From: Pelosinus fermentans JBW45
GTDB lineage: Bacteria; Bacillota; Negativicutes; DSM-13327
Direction of reading: 5' to 3'
Length of the DNA stretch: 64,000 bases
NCBI RefSeq assembly: GCF_000271665.2
Contig: NZ_CP010978.1
Location: 5,290,501-5,354,500 of the forward strand
In this document: in pieces, positions 1-7,753 of the stretch
Layout of the letters: each line of letters begins with the position of its first letter
Numbering within the stretch: position 1 is the first letter of the stretch
Made by a program: the position numbers and the translations under genes
The notes under the pieces: model-generated
What the model was told of the DNA's origin: nothing
What the model saw: the letters and a program-made list of their open reading frames with translations, nothing else
Database searches by the model: none

Positions 1-1458
1 AATCCAATTATTACACCTAGCGGAGACATTGAAGCGGTTATGTGCAATGTTACGGATACTACAGAGAGCAATTTATCAGAAATCTCCCTCCCTAATCAAG
101 TTACAACAATCAGCGAGTTAATTGAGTCATGCCCAATGGCTATTTTTATAGTTGATAAACAAGGGAGAATACTTACTGTAAATAAAGAATTTATAAAAGA
201 TATTTCCTCTAACCAATCTGACCTTATTGATAAACAAGATAGATTTATCAATGAATACTCTGGGATTGAACACGCTGAATCTGCGATTGCCAAAGCGCTG
301 ATTGGAGTTGAAACCAGCCAAGAATTTTTATCTACATTAGAAAGAAAGTATCAAATAAGTGAGCAAGAGGATTTTAGGGAAAAAATCCAGGAAAAACAGC
401 AACAGCTCTTAAACCAATATTTAACCGAAAATAAGAAGCTAAACCAATTAATTGAGTTATGCCCTTTGGGAATTGTTTTGTATGATAACAAAGGTAATGT
501 TATCGCATTAAACAAAGCCCATCGTGAACGTATATCAAATTTCAAAAAAGAAGAATTTCTAGGTAAGTCAGGGCGATATCTTTTAGAAGCACTAGGATTA
601 GATTGGGAGCACTCACCTTGTAATCAAGCGTTAAAAGGAATAGAAACTTTGGATTATTATCTAAAGAACACATATGGAACTTGTTATTTACTGAATGCAA
701 TTCCGCTTCGTAATTACGAGAATACCATTATTGGTGCCATGACAATCATCCATGATATTACCGAATATGAAAAACTCAAGGAAGACATGACAAAACTTGA
801 CCGCTTAAATCTGGTAGGAGAAATGGCGGCTGGAGTAGCCCATGAAATCAGAAATCCTATGACAGTTATTAAAGGCTATCTGCAATTCCTTAGTAAAAAT
901 GTTTCAGACAGTATGGTCGAGCAGTTTTGTCTTGTTTTATGCGAATTAGAACGAATTGAGCAAATTATTACTGATTTCCTCTCTTTGGCAAAAAATAAGC
1001 TGGTAGAGAACAAAAAGCAAGACTTAAATGCTATCATAAAAGGAATTATTCCACTTATAGCAACTAACGCAACGGAGCGAGATATTGAGTTGAAAGTAAA
1101 TCTAGCAGAAGGATTACCTCACCTCTTATTGAATGAAAAAGAAATTAAACAGTTGCTCTTAAATCTTGTAAGAAACGGCATCGAAGCTATGGGCCAGCAG
1201 GGAACGCTAATTATTGAAAGTATCCTTGAAGGTGATACGGTTTCCTTATGTGTTGCAGATTGCGGATGCGGGATTTGTAAAGAGAATCAGGAAAAAATAT
1301 TTGATCCATTCTTCACAACAAAGGAAAGCGGTACTGGGCTAGGGCTTTCTGTTTGTGCAGGAATTGTACGACGCCACAGCGGAATTATAGAGGTACAATC
1401 GGAAGAAGGTAAGGGAACCCGATTCATAATTACTTTTAATGCATTAGACGCAAGGTAA
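1..1458 (+). CDS. PAS-domain sensor histidine kinase (5' end outside window)
   Basis: The reading frame is open back to base 1, and the residues before the first ATG (base 40) look like the end of a PAS domain, so the gene begins upstream of the window. Numbered from that ATG, PAS-like segments lie at about residues 24-110 and 137-250. A HisKA H-box with the phospho-acceptor His near residue 268 (VAHEIRNPM) follows, then an HATPase domain with N-box NLVRNGIEAM, G1 DCGCG and G2 GTGLGLS. No membrane segment is visible in this part. The layout resembles the Spo0A-feeding sporulation kinases and other soluble PAS kinases. It autophosphorylates on His and passes phosphate to a response regulator; no regulator gene is adjacent. 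The signal and partner are unknown. Confidence 0.93.
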   Translation, partial: NPIITPSGDIEAVMCNVTDTTESNLSEISLPNQVTTISELIESCPMAIFIVDKQGRILTVNKEFIKDISSNQSDLIDKQDRFINEYSGIEHAESAIAKALIGVETSQEFLSTLERKYQISEQEDFREKIQEKQQQLLNQYLTENKKLNQLIELCPLGIVLYDNKGNVIALNKAHRERISNFKKEEFLGKSGRYLLEALGLDWEHSPCNQALKGIETLDYYLKNTYGTCYLLNAIPLRNYENTIIGAMTIIHDITEYEKLKEDMTKLDRLNLVGEMAAGVAHEIRNPMTVIKGYLQFLSKNVSDSMVEQFCLVLCELERIEQIITDFLSLAKNKLVENKKQDLNAIIKGIIPLIATNATERDIELKVNLAEGLPHLLLNEKEIKQLLLNLVRNGIEAMGQQGTLIIESILEGDTVSLCVADCGCGICKENQEKIFDPFFTTKESGTGLGLSVCAGIVRRHSGIIEVQSEEGKGTRFIITFNALDAR

Positions 1459-1550
1459 AACAACTTTTGTTCGGATAACTATATTGGATTGTTAACTATA
1501 TCTTTTCGAGATGATTCTTGACTTTAATATTAAAGCGATTCTCTTTGTTT

Positions 1551-1597
1551 AATCCAAAAAAAAAAGGTCCCTTATTGGGGCCTTTTTTTATTGGATT
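1551..1597. terminator. Bidirectional intrinsic terminator between convergent genes
   Basis: A nearly perfect inverted repeat has outer arms AATCCAA/TTGGATT and an inner GGTCCC/GGGGCC stem, flanked by A and T runs on both sides. It lies between the histidine kinase and the convergent exporter gene and can serve both; the exporter stop codon sits on its edge. Confidence 0.9.
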
Positions 1598-2792
1598 AAC
1601 AAACATTAAACTTTTCTTTGTATATCGTATAATAAACCCAAAATCCGTTCACTAGCAACAATGCCCCCGTAAAGAAAAACACATAACGAATACCAAACGT
1701 ACCTGCCATTTGTCCACCTAGTACCGAACCTAGAAATACACCAAAAAATTGCGCGGATTGATTATAGCCCAAAGCTCGGCCTGTGATGAACTGTGGTGTA
1801 CTTTGCGCAATAAGACTGTTAATGGAAGGTAATAGACCTGCCGTAGCCAGCCCCAGCAAAAAGCGAAGTACTCCCAGCTCCCAAGGATGTTCCACAAAGG
1901 CCTGAGGAACGAACAACACCCCCGCTACAACCAATGCTGCTAATAGCACTTTTTGCGGTCCAATTCGATCTGAAATTTTCCCAAGCCGAGGAGCCGAGAT
2001 TATACTTGCCAGACCTGAAGCAGCAAAAACCGCACCTGAAATAAGAGCAATATGATTCGTACCTGAAGATAATTGAGCAATGTAGACAGTAATAATCGGC
2101 TGTATGGACATAAGCGAAAGCTGCATAATCAAGGTAGTAATGAACAAACACACCGTTATTCTATGATTGGGAAGAAGCTCCCAAACCTCACAAAAGTTAA
2201 GGTTGCACTGCTTCTTTATAACAATCTTATTTTCTTTAATAAATAGGAAGGAAGCAATAAAAGCAACAAAACACATGCAGCCAATTGCAATAAAGGTTGC
2301 TCGAAATCCTATTATTTCTGCTAAATACCCGCCAAATAAAGGACCAAGTAAGGTACCTCCGACTTGCCCGCTAAAAAGGATGCCCATTGCCCATCCAACT
2401 TGTTCATTTGGTGTTTGCGTCGCAACTAATGTAATGACTGCCGATTGAAAACCAGAAAGGGCTCCTTGAAAAATCCGCAAACCCGTTAGCTGATACACAT
2501 TATCCACAAACCCCATACAAGTCACGATTATAGATAACCAGAGACTTGCTCTTAGAATCATAGATTTCCGTCCATACTTGTCTGCAAACTTACCCCAAAT
2601 AGGAGCAAAAATCGCCAAACTTATAAAGTTACTCCCGAAAACGATTCCCGACCATTTCGCAATCGACGCTGCCCCATGGACACCGAGATGTTCAATATAA
2701 AGGGGCAGTGACGGAGCCATCTGACTCATACCTGAAGAGACAATAAACACTGCAAACCAACAGACATATAAATTTTTCTTCCAAATCTCCAT
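1596..2792 (-). CDS. MFS multidrug/drug-proton antiporter, MdtG-like
   Basis: This 398-residue protein is strongly hydrophobic with about twelve membrane segments, the usual size for the DHA1 drug:H+ antiporter group of the major facilitator superfamily. The loop 2-3 motif A is readable as GKFADKYGRKSM near residue 67, and a second copy-like motif (GKISDRIGPQK) occurs in the second half. The N-terminal half (SGIVFGSNF, RIFQGALSGF, VGWAMGILFSGQVGG) resembles enterobacterial MdtG, so export of small toxic compounds from cytoplasm to outside is the likely role. The ATG is preceded by AGGTG. It is a single-gene unit sharing a terminator with the convergent kinase gene. The substrate cannot be read from the sequence. 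Confidence 0.88.
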   Translation of the reverse strand: MEIWKKNLYVCWFAVFIVSSGMSQMAPSLPLYIEHLGVHGAASIAKWSGIVFGSNFISLAIFAPIWGKFADKYGRKSMILRASLWLSIIVTCMGFVDNVYQLTGLRIFQGALSGFQSAVITLVATQTPNEQVGWAMGILFSGQVGGTLLGPLFGGYLAEIIGFRATFIAIGCMCFVAFIASFLFIKENKIVIKKQCNLNFCEVWELLPNHRITVCLFITTLIMQLSLMSIQPIITVYIAQLSSGTNHIALISGAVFAASGLASIISAPRLGKISDRIGPQKVLLAALVVAGVLFVPQAFVEHPWELGVLRFLLGLATAGLLPSINSLIAQSTPQFITGRALGYNQSAQFFGVFLGSVLGGQMAGTFGIRYVFFFTGALLLVNGFWVYYTIYKEKFNVC

Positions 2793-2894
2793 AAAGCACC
2801 TGCGTTATTCTACATTCTATTTTAAAGACTACTTTTAGTCTACTCTTCTCTATTCAATTAAATTCCCAGGTTTCCTTCACAAAAAGATCACTAT

Positions 2895-2936
2895 TGTGGA
2901 TAACCCTGTGTATAAGGTGTGAATGTTTGTGGATAA
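2895..2936 (-). promoter_or_regulatory. Cluster of three DnaA boxes
   Basis: TGTGGATAA occurs at 2895-2903 and 2928-2936 and TGTGTATAA at 2907-2915, all in one orientation. They are the complements of the consensus DnaA boxes TTATCCACA and TTATACACA. The cluster lies between two minus-strand genes. It may be a DnaA-binding, titration or regulatory site; no dnaA or dnaN gene is in the window, so it is not shown to be oriC. Confidence 0.6.
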
Positions 2937-2971
2937 CTTAATTCCAGCCTTATAGACGGTTCTAAATCTAA

Positions 2972-3004
2972 TAAAGCCTTCTGGCGAAACGCCAGAAGGC
3001 TTTA
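2972..3004 (-). terminator. Intrinsic terminator hairpin
   Basis: AAAGCCTTCTGGC and GCCAGAAGGCTTT form a 13-bp or longer GC-rich stem with a tiny loop, downstream of the membrane-protein gene at 3040-3684. A closely similar hairpin stands at 6805-6845. Confidence 0.7.
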
Positions 3005-3039
3005 ATCTACTGATCGGGTGGAAAGATTCGAATTTTATT

Positions 3040-3684
3040 TTACCTGAGATTTTCTTTTTTAAAACCAATAACGAGTACCATGCTGACCATACACCAATAA
3101 ACCATAAGTTCAGACCATTCTTCCAGCACCTGCGAATACGGCTGTAGTATCAAGATTAAATTTCTTTCAAAGATAAGCTGTGAAGCTATGGCAGCTAGAA
3201 TTAATAGAATTCCATCAACAGCCGATATACACAGTTTTTGTTTCATATTACCCCAGTTAAAATTACGCCATAGACCGATCAGCGTAGTAATGATAATAAG
3301 AGTGAGAACTGGATAGACGTATTGACCATACCACACTGCACGAATGGAAGGAAATATAGGCCCCTCTGGTCCAGTGCTGACTGGATCAAAAAATACCCGC
3401 CCCCAACTTAGTTCGCGCCCCGCCATGAGCAGCCAGACAGGTATCGACCACAGCCACAGGTTACGAATTTGTCTATCATCACAATTACGACGTGCCGCCA
3501 ACCAGGATACTATTGCTCCGACAATCAGGATAACCACTTGCGTGTTTTCTATCGGACCATTTTCCCAGCCCCACCACCCTGGAAGATAAAAACCAATTGG
3601 AAACAGCAGCACTGCCAATAGTACAGATACCCCAGTTGACGGGAACAATCGCCATGTAATTAGTTGTTTTTTTGGGGTTGGCAT
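3040..3684 (-). CDS. Uncharacterised membrane protein with GRELSWGR motif
   Basis: The 214-residue protein has about five or six hydrophobic segments (roughly residues 17-35, 48-62, 78-90, 118-140, 152-170 and 190-207), so it is an inner-membrane protein without a separate soluble domain. A conserved-looking polar cluster GRELSWGRVFF follows the third segment and an ENTQ pair precedes the second, which could line a substrate site. I do not recognise a characterised family. The ATG is preceded by GAGGAGAGGGTG. It is monocistronic, with the hairpin at 2972-3004 downstream and DnaA boxes beyond its 3' end. Confidence 0.7.
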   Translation of the reverse strand: MPTPKKQLITWRLFPSTGVSVLLAVLLFPIGFYLPGWWGWENGPIENTQVVILIVGAIVSWLAARRNCDDRQIRNLWLWSIPVWLLMAGRELSWGRVFFDPVSTGPEGPIFPSIRAVWYGQYVYPVLTLIIITTLIGLWRNFNWGNMKQKLCISAVDGILLILAAIASQLIFERNLILILQPYSQVLEEWSELMVYWCMVSMVLVIGFKKENLR

Positions 3685-3989
3685 TAGACACCCTCTCCTC
3701 TAACAAAGTATAAGATATACATTCATAGGCAGTCAGCCTTTCATACTACTGCCTCTACTCTAAGACTCGTATCTACAATCGAGCTGCCATGGACAGGCAG
3801 ATTTCTAAAGTAATCTTTATTCTACATGTTACACCTTGGAAAATGATTTGAGGCTCTCGATATTCACAATAACACAATAGCTCGCTCTAAAGCATAATAA
3901 TGAAAATTATTTAGATCGCGATGATTTATATCTTTTTGAACCAAAAATGTAATCTTGCATAGAATAATTTTGAAGGAGATGAGCAACCA

Positions 3990-4331
3990 ATGAAAAAGCA
4001 CATTGCCGTAAATCTTACCACTTTTCGTACTTCTTATTATGAAGATGATACGTTAATCAAAGAATATTCCGTAGGTATTGGTAAAGCTGATACACCTACC
4101 CCACCAGGAAATTATCAGATTATCGAAAAGTTGATATTTGAAAAGATAGCTGATGTAGACCTTGGCTCCCGAAGGTTGGTCCTATCGTCTGATAAAACAT
4201 GCCTGCATGGCTCATGGAATGGTCCGGTAGAAGGCTATGTCTCTGGCGGCTGTGTTCGAATGTATAATCAGGATATTGAAGAGTTATTTGAAAACGTCGA
4301 AATTGGCACACCAGTAATTATGATACCATAG
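3990..4331 (+). CDS. Small L,D-transpeptidase (YkuD fold) domain protein
   Basis: The 113-residue protein is essentially a bare YkuD catalytic domain. The signature His (H73 in LHGSW) and the SGGCVRM motif with catalytic Cys (C88) and following Arg are all present. Family members form or exchange 3-3 cross-links in peptidoglycan through an acyl-Cys intermediate. There is no signal peptide, membrane anchor or LysM domain, which is unusual for an enzyme acting on the wall; it could be exported by another route or act in the mother cell or forespore. GAAGGAGATG precedes the ATG. It stands alone, followed by a terminator. Confidence 0.88.
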   Translation: MKKHIAVNLTTFRTSYYEDDTLIKEYSVGIGKADTPTPPGNYQIIEKLIFEKIADVDLGSRRLVLSSDKTCLHGSWNGPVEGYVSGGCVRMYNQDIEELFENVEIGTPVIMIP

Positions 4332-4369
4332 TCATATGGAAAACTGTTCATAATTAAAAAATAAATAGT

Positions 4370-4414
4370 AAAAATAAGCATGCAAGATTGTTATCATCTC
4401 TGCATGCTTATTTT
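4370..4414 (+). terminator. Intrinsic terminator
   Basis: AAAATAAGCATGCA and TGCATGCTTATTTT pair into a 14-bp stem ending in a T run, just after the L,D-transpeptidase gene. Confidence 0.85.
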
Positions 4415-4543
4415 CATCATAATCATTCTTTATAATTGCTATTAAGATTCTCTTCTTTTTCGCAATGAACCACCAAACTTGTCTTCTGGATTTTTTTAAC
4501 ATTTTTCGGTTCTAAACTTCTATAACAGCGCATATATTTTATA

Positions 4544-4569
4544 AGGGCAGAGTTTCGGCCTCTGCCCCT
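4544..4569 (+). promoter_or_regulatory. Leader hairpin before a tiny ORF
   Basis: AGGGCAGAG and CTCTGCCCCT form a GC-rich stem over a 7-nt loop, ending 12 nt before the ribosome site of the 29-codon ORF at 4595. It may protect the transcript or control its translation. Confidence 0.5.
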
Positions 4570-4594
4570 AAACCGAATATGGGAGGTGACTCTA

Positions 4595-4684
4595 ATGCGT
4601 CTTGAGACGAAACGCTTCAACTTTAACGTCTCAGACTGGCTACTACTAGTCTTGCTGCGCATTATTGCCGAATTGTTCACCTGA
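4595..4684 (+). CDS. Putative 29-residue amphipathic/hydrophobic peptide
   Basis: An ATG is preceded by a near-perfect ribosome site (GGGAGGTGA, 5-nt gap) and opens a 29-codon frame. The N-terminal third is basic (MRLETKRF) and the rest is hydrophobic (WLLLVLLRIIAELF), which suits a single short membrane helix. It sits between two strong hairpins (4544-4569 and 4705-4732), so it looks like a free-standing transcription unit. Small type I toxins and holin-like peptides have this general shape, but no sequence family is recognised and no antisense RNA was identified. It lies beside the phage-type lysis cassette on the other strand. Function is unknown. Confidence 0.45.
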   Translation: MRLETKRFNFNVSDWLLLVLLRIIAELFT

Positions 4685-4704
4685 TCGCTCCCATTATTCT
4701 AGCC

Positions 4705-4732
4705 GAGCGCCCTTGTTAACGCAAGGGCGCTC
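4705..4732. terminator. Strong hairpin, probable terminator
   Basis: GAGCGCCCTTG and CAAGGGCGCTC form a perfect 11-bp stem. There is no long T run on either strand, so termination is inferred from its position between the small ORF and the convergent lysis cassette. Confidence 0.55.
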
Positions 4733-4829
4733 AATGATGTATCATACGCTTATTATATTCAAATTAGAACCTTCGCAAAAAAATAATATAGAGCCACATG
4801 ACTCCTACTGCAGCTGTCCCAGGTACGTT

Positions 4830-5480
4830 TTAAAATTTAAATCCGGCACCAACATAAGCAGCCGACTGACTGCTTGCCAGTTGATAAGCACCAACTTTAC
4901 CGATACTGCCAGTGTAGCCAGCAGCAGGTTCAATCTTACCTTCTGTGAACATCGCACCGACTGTGATCACGTTGTGCCTTGTCAAATCAATAGTCGGAAT
5001 CTCAGCTTTAATTGTGATTGTGCTGGTCTGCTTTAAATCGATCATATTTTTATCAAATACAAATTGTTCGTCATTCGCCTTATCAAACTTACCAACCTTG
5101 CCATTTACCATGTAAATAAAATTTGCTTTGCCAATATCAAATTTACCATCTAACTTTGCAGGGATAGCACCATTTGTATTTTTATCAACTGGCTCTACTA
5201 AGACTTCTTTAACTTCACCTGGCAAATAGACCGTTTGCCCTGGCACATATTGCAATTTTGTATCTGTAACCGTCTTGACTGTCTCCTTAATGGTAGGAGG
5301 CTTATTTTTTTCGACTGCCAAAGCTTGTCTATCACTTTCTCCCAAGACATGCCCTATGGCCAATCCTGTAACGATGCCTATAATTAAAGAGATTGCAGCA
5401 ACGATTATGAGAGTTCTAAGTGTATATTTTCCTGTGCCAAGTTTGGAGTTAACAAGGCTTAAAAGTTCTTCCTCACTCAT
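4830..5480 (-). CDS. Membrane-anchored protein of phage lysis cassette; possible spanin-like role
   Basis: This 216-residue protein is the last gene of a four-gene, tightly overlapping cassette. The ATG at 5480 shares an ATGA overlap with the amidase stop and has AGGTGAG upstream, which makes it a better start than the in-frame ATG at 5498. One membrane segment lies at about residues 24-44 (TLIIVAAISLIIGIVTGLAI), followed by a Pro/Val-rich extracytoplasmic stretch. The last residues, AAYVGAGFKF, end in Phe and look like the final strand of an outer-membrane beta-barrel. I recognise no family. Because the likely host has two membranes, a role in disrupting the outer membrane after holin and amidase (spanin-like) is an attractive but unproven inference. 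Confidence 0.6.
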   Translation of the reverse strand: MSEEELLSLVNSKLGTGKYTLRTLIIVAAISLIIGIVTGLAIGHVLGESDRQALAVEKNKPPTIKETVKTVTDTKLQYVPGQTVYLPGEVKEVLVEPVDKNTNGAIPAKLDGKFDIGKANFIYMVNGKVGKFDKANDEQFVFDKNMIDLKQTSTITIKAEIPTIDLTRHNVITVGAMFTEGKIEPAAGYTGSIGKVGAYQLASSQSAAYVGAGFKF

Positions 5481-6040
5481 TTCGCACTCACCTGCCAATC
5501 CGTTATGCCCCTAGCAATTGCTGCCGCAAACATACGCTTACCTTCATCACTTGCTAAAATAGCCTCTTCCTTTGGATTGGATATGAATGCAAGCTCAACC
5601 AATACTGCTGGCGCAACCGTATTATTAAGAACATACAATCCTGCCTCTTTATCCACATCACCATCTGACCAATCACCACGGACTGGCAACGTGGGAAATT
5701 CCCCAGCCATTTGCGCCATAATATAAGTGGACAAACTATCAGCTCTTGTTTGTCCTCTGCTGGTCCAGATCTCCATGCCAGTGGCTGAAGGAGCAGAAAA
5801 GGAATTACAATGGATACTTACTACTGCATCTGCTCCCCAGGCATTGGCTCGATCGCAAATATCTTGCAAACTGTCCGACTGATATACTATAACATCGCAG
5901 CCAGCCGACCTTAAATAAACTGAGACCATGGCACCCACATCGACAGCAACGTCCGATTCGCGCAATCCAGATGGTCCAACGGCTCCTGGATCAGGATATC
6001 CCCCTGGTGCATGTCCAGGATTAATAAATATTTTATTCAT
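5477..6040 (-). CDS. N-acetylmuramoyl-L-alanine amidase (Amidase_3), phage-type endolysin
   Basis: The 187-residue protein is a stand-alone Amidase_3 domain of the zinc-dependent family that cuts the amide between MurNAc and L-Ala. Zinc ligands and the catalytic Glu are readable in order: INPGHAPGG (His), GLRESDVA (Glu), SIHCNSF (His) and VLVELAFISN (Glu). There is no signal peptide or wall-binding domain, which fits an endolysin released through a holin. The start at 6040 is preferred because GGGAGG lies just before it; the frame is open to 6058. It overlaps the holin gene by 8 nt upstream and the next gene by 4 nt downstream, so the cassette is co-transcribed. Confidence 0.93.
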   Translation of the reverse strand: MNKIFINPGHAPGGYPDPGAVGPSGLRESDVAVDVGAMVSVYLRSAGCDVIVYQSDSLQDICDRANAWGADAVVSIHCNSFSAPSATGMEIWTSRGQTRADSLSTYIMAQMAGEFPTLPVRGDWSDGDVDKEAGLYVLNNTVAPAVLVELAFISNPKEEAILASDEGKRMFAAAIARGITDWQVSAK

Positions 6041-6389
6041 TAATTTTGTCCTCCCCATGTAAATTTGGTGTATTTGTTGCCTTTTGCATCTTTCTTATTA
6101 CCGCCACTTCTGCGTCAATTGCCCAACCAATCAGCGCGCCAGGGATAATAAATTTTCTCCATCCTAAAATATCATTTATCTGCTGGATTGCAGATCTTCG
6201 CTTATCGGTGTTTTCCATACTGTCGGCAAATCGATCGAGCTCAAAGATAATATTTCGAATCGATTCTTTTAGCCGTCCATCCCGAAGTTTCGCAAACATC
6301 ACGAATAACCCAATAGCCAAAACATTAGCCGCCACCAGTATGCCAGCAGCTACATAAATGATTTGTAATTCACTTGTTGGTATCATCAT
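6033..6389 (-). CDS. Putative phage holin (Holin_LLH-like)
   Basis: The 118-residue protein has an N-terminal membrane segment (about residues 8-31), a charged helical middle with LKESIRNIIFELDRF, and a C-terminal part GWRKFIIPGALIGWAIDAEVAVI that is typical of the LLH holin superfamily. Its start overlaps the upstream stop as TAATG and it ends inside the amidase gene, the usual holin-endolysin coupling. It should sit in the cytoplasmic membrane and release the amidase. The family call rests on layout and the C-terminal pattern only. Confidence 0.7.
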   Translation of the reverse strand: MMIPTSELQIIYVAAGILVAANVLAIGLFVMFAKLRDGRLKESIRNIIFELDRFADSMENTDKRRSAIQQINDILGWRKFIIPGALIGWAIDAEVAVIRKMQKATNTPNLHGEDKINE

Positions 6390-6637
6390 TAATGTACCCC
6401 CATTCCATCTAATCTTTTATGGGCCGATTTTGCCGCTTCTTCCACAGCAACAAGCCTTTTATCAATTCCTTTTTGATCTTGATCTAACCGAAAAAGCATA
6501 TCTTTCATTTCGGTAATTGCCTCTTTTAGCGCTGTTATTGCAGTTTGCAAAGGCTTAACGATTAAATATTTTACTAACCCTGCTGTAAAACTAATGATTG
6601 TAATGAGCTGTACCGTATTGCTAAGATTTAATTCCAA
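6389..6637 (-). CDS. XhlA/hemolysin-like phage accessory lysis protein
   Basis: The 82-residue protein has one N-terminal hydrophobic helix (TVQLITIISFTAGLVKYLIV) followed by a coiled coil with heptad character (LKEAITEMKDMLFRLDQ, KRLVAVEEAAKSAHKRL). Small proteins of this shape (XhlA type, mirrored topology) sit next to holins in phage and PBSX-like lysis modules. The start is TTG, with GGGGGTGGG just upstream; no better ATG is present in frame. It is the first gene of the cassette and its stop overlaps the holin start. Confidence 0.65.
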   Translation of the reverse strand: MELNLSNTVQLITIISFTAGLVKYLIVKPLQTAITALKEAITEMKDMLFRLDQDQKGIDKRLVAVEEAAKSAHKRLDGMGVH

Positions 6638-6748
6638 TGTCCCACCCCCAAAATCAATTCTTATTTATCTACATTCCAGACTTAAACTAAATTAAACCCC
6701 TCTCTCTTTATCCGTACAATTACAGCCAGATTGAGGTAGGTATAAAAA

Positions 6749-6779
6749 CCAGCTAAATTTCGTCAAGTTTTTTAGCTGG
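6749..6779. terminator. Hairpin near the start of the lysis cassette
   Basis: CCAGCTAAA and TTTAGCTGG pair across a short loop with a T run on the plus side. It separates the lysis cassette from the BKACE operon. Confidence 0.5.
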
Positions 6780-6804
6780 CAGTTATTTTCGTTCATCTTT
6801 AACC

Positions 6805-6845
6805 AAATTTAAGCCTTCCGACAAAACGCCGGAAGGCTTAAATTT
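6805..6845 (-). terminator. Intrinsic terminator of the BKACE operon
   Basis: AAATTTAAGCCTTCCG and CGGAAGGCTTAAATTT form a perfect 16-bp stem, downstream of the minus-strand operon ending at 6914. The core resembles the hairpin at 2972-3004. Confidence 0.8.
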
Positions 6846-6913
6846 ACGAATATATATATATCTTTTCAAGCAGAAACTTTACTCCATCTAAGGTATCTCC
6901 TCTGTCAAGATAC

Positions 6914-7741
6914 TCATATTAGGCTGTTCTCTGTTATACCCCATATTCTTCTTACATCTTCTGGAGTTGCTATTTCTCGCCCCATAGCCTTTGCAATATT
7001 AGTAATACGCTCTACCAAAGCAACATTAGTTGCCAATACACCTTTACTATAATATACGTTATCTTCAATTCCTACCCGCACATGTCCGCCTAATGCCATT
7101 GCCATTACGGATAAATTAACATGTTGAGGACCAATGACCGAGACACTCCAAACTGCATTATGGGGTAAGCTTTCATACAGGAAAAAGAGGTTTTTAGGAG
7201 TTGCTGGTAGAGAACCTTTAACTCCTAATACAAAATTGAATAACAAAGGTTCCTTAATCAATCCCCCCTGCTCTAAACGAACAGAATTGCTAATCATCGC
7301 CGTATCAAATACTTCTATTTCCGGTTTAATATTTCTTTCCAGCATGGTTTTTGCCAGATATTCAACAAGCTTTGGCTCATTGGCATTAATACTTGTTGGA
7401 AAATTAGAAGATCCGGACGATAAACTAGCAGAAAGTGGATTTAACACTAATGCTTCTGCCCTGGCCTCTCCTGATTTTCCACCTCGTGCACCAGTGGATA
7501 TTTGTTTTACAATGGGACATCCCGCCTCATCAAGTAACCGAACCGTTTCTTCAAAATATTGTAAATCACAAGTTGGGACTCCCTCCCCGTCCCTTGCATG
7601 AATATGAGCTACAGCAGCTCCCTTCTCATAACAAGCGACAAGATCCTTGGCAATTTCCTCTGGCGTCACAGGAACATGAGGCGTCATACTTTTCGTTGGC
7701 ACATTACCAGTCGGTGCGATTGTGATAATTAGTTTTTCCAT
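6914..7741 (-). CDS. Beta-keto acid cleavage enzyme (BKACE, DUF849 family)
   Basis: The 275-residue protein matches the BKACE family: a zinc-dependent TIM barrel that condenses a beta-keto acid with acetyl-CoA to give acetoacetate and a new CoA ester. The founding member, Kce, acts on 3-keto-5-aminohexanoate in lysine fermentation. Zinc ligands H46 and H48 appear in AHIHARD, and the later GGHVRVGIEDN carries the third-ligand Glu. The start at 7741 is chosen because AGAGGTGA precedes it; the frame opens at a GTG at 7750 inside that site. The gene follows a class III aminotransferase by 12 nt, so the keto acid is probably made by that partner from an amino acid. The exact substrate is not readable, and other kam/kdd lysine genes are absent nearby. 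Confidence 0.92.
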   Translation of the reverse strand: MEKLIITIAPTGNVPTKSMTPHVPVTPEEIAKDLVACYEKGAAVAHIHARDGEGVPTCDLQYFEETVRLLDEAGCPIVKQISTGARGGKSGEARAEALVLNPLSASLSSGSSNFPTSINANEPKLVEYLAKTMLERNIKPEIEVFDTAMISNSVRLEQGGLIKEPLLFNFVLGVKGSLPATPKNLFFLYESLPHNAVWSVSVIGPQHVNLSVMAMALGGHVRVGIEDNVYYSKGVLATNVALVERITNIAKAMGREIATPEDVRRIWGITENSLI

Positions 7742-7753
7742 TCTACTCACCTC

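Noticed and set aside
47-545. Three antisense ORFs inside the histidine kinase
   Set aside because: They are shadows of the kinase frame with no ribosome sites.
2895-2936. Calling this the chromosomal origin
   Set aside because: dnaA/dnaN are absent and no AT-rich unwinding element was identified; only the DnaA boxes are supported.
2877-3068. 63-codon minus ORF over the DnaA boxes
   Set aside because: It covers the terminator hairpin and the DnaA boxes and has a chance composition.
4423-4680. Minus-strand 85-codon ORF
   Set aside because: It has no ribosome site, an Arg/Ser-rich chance composition, and runs through the leader hairpin and the better-supported plus-strand small gene.
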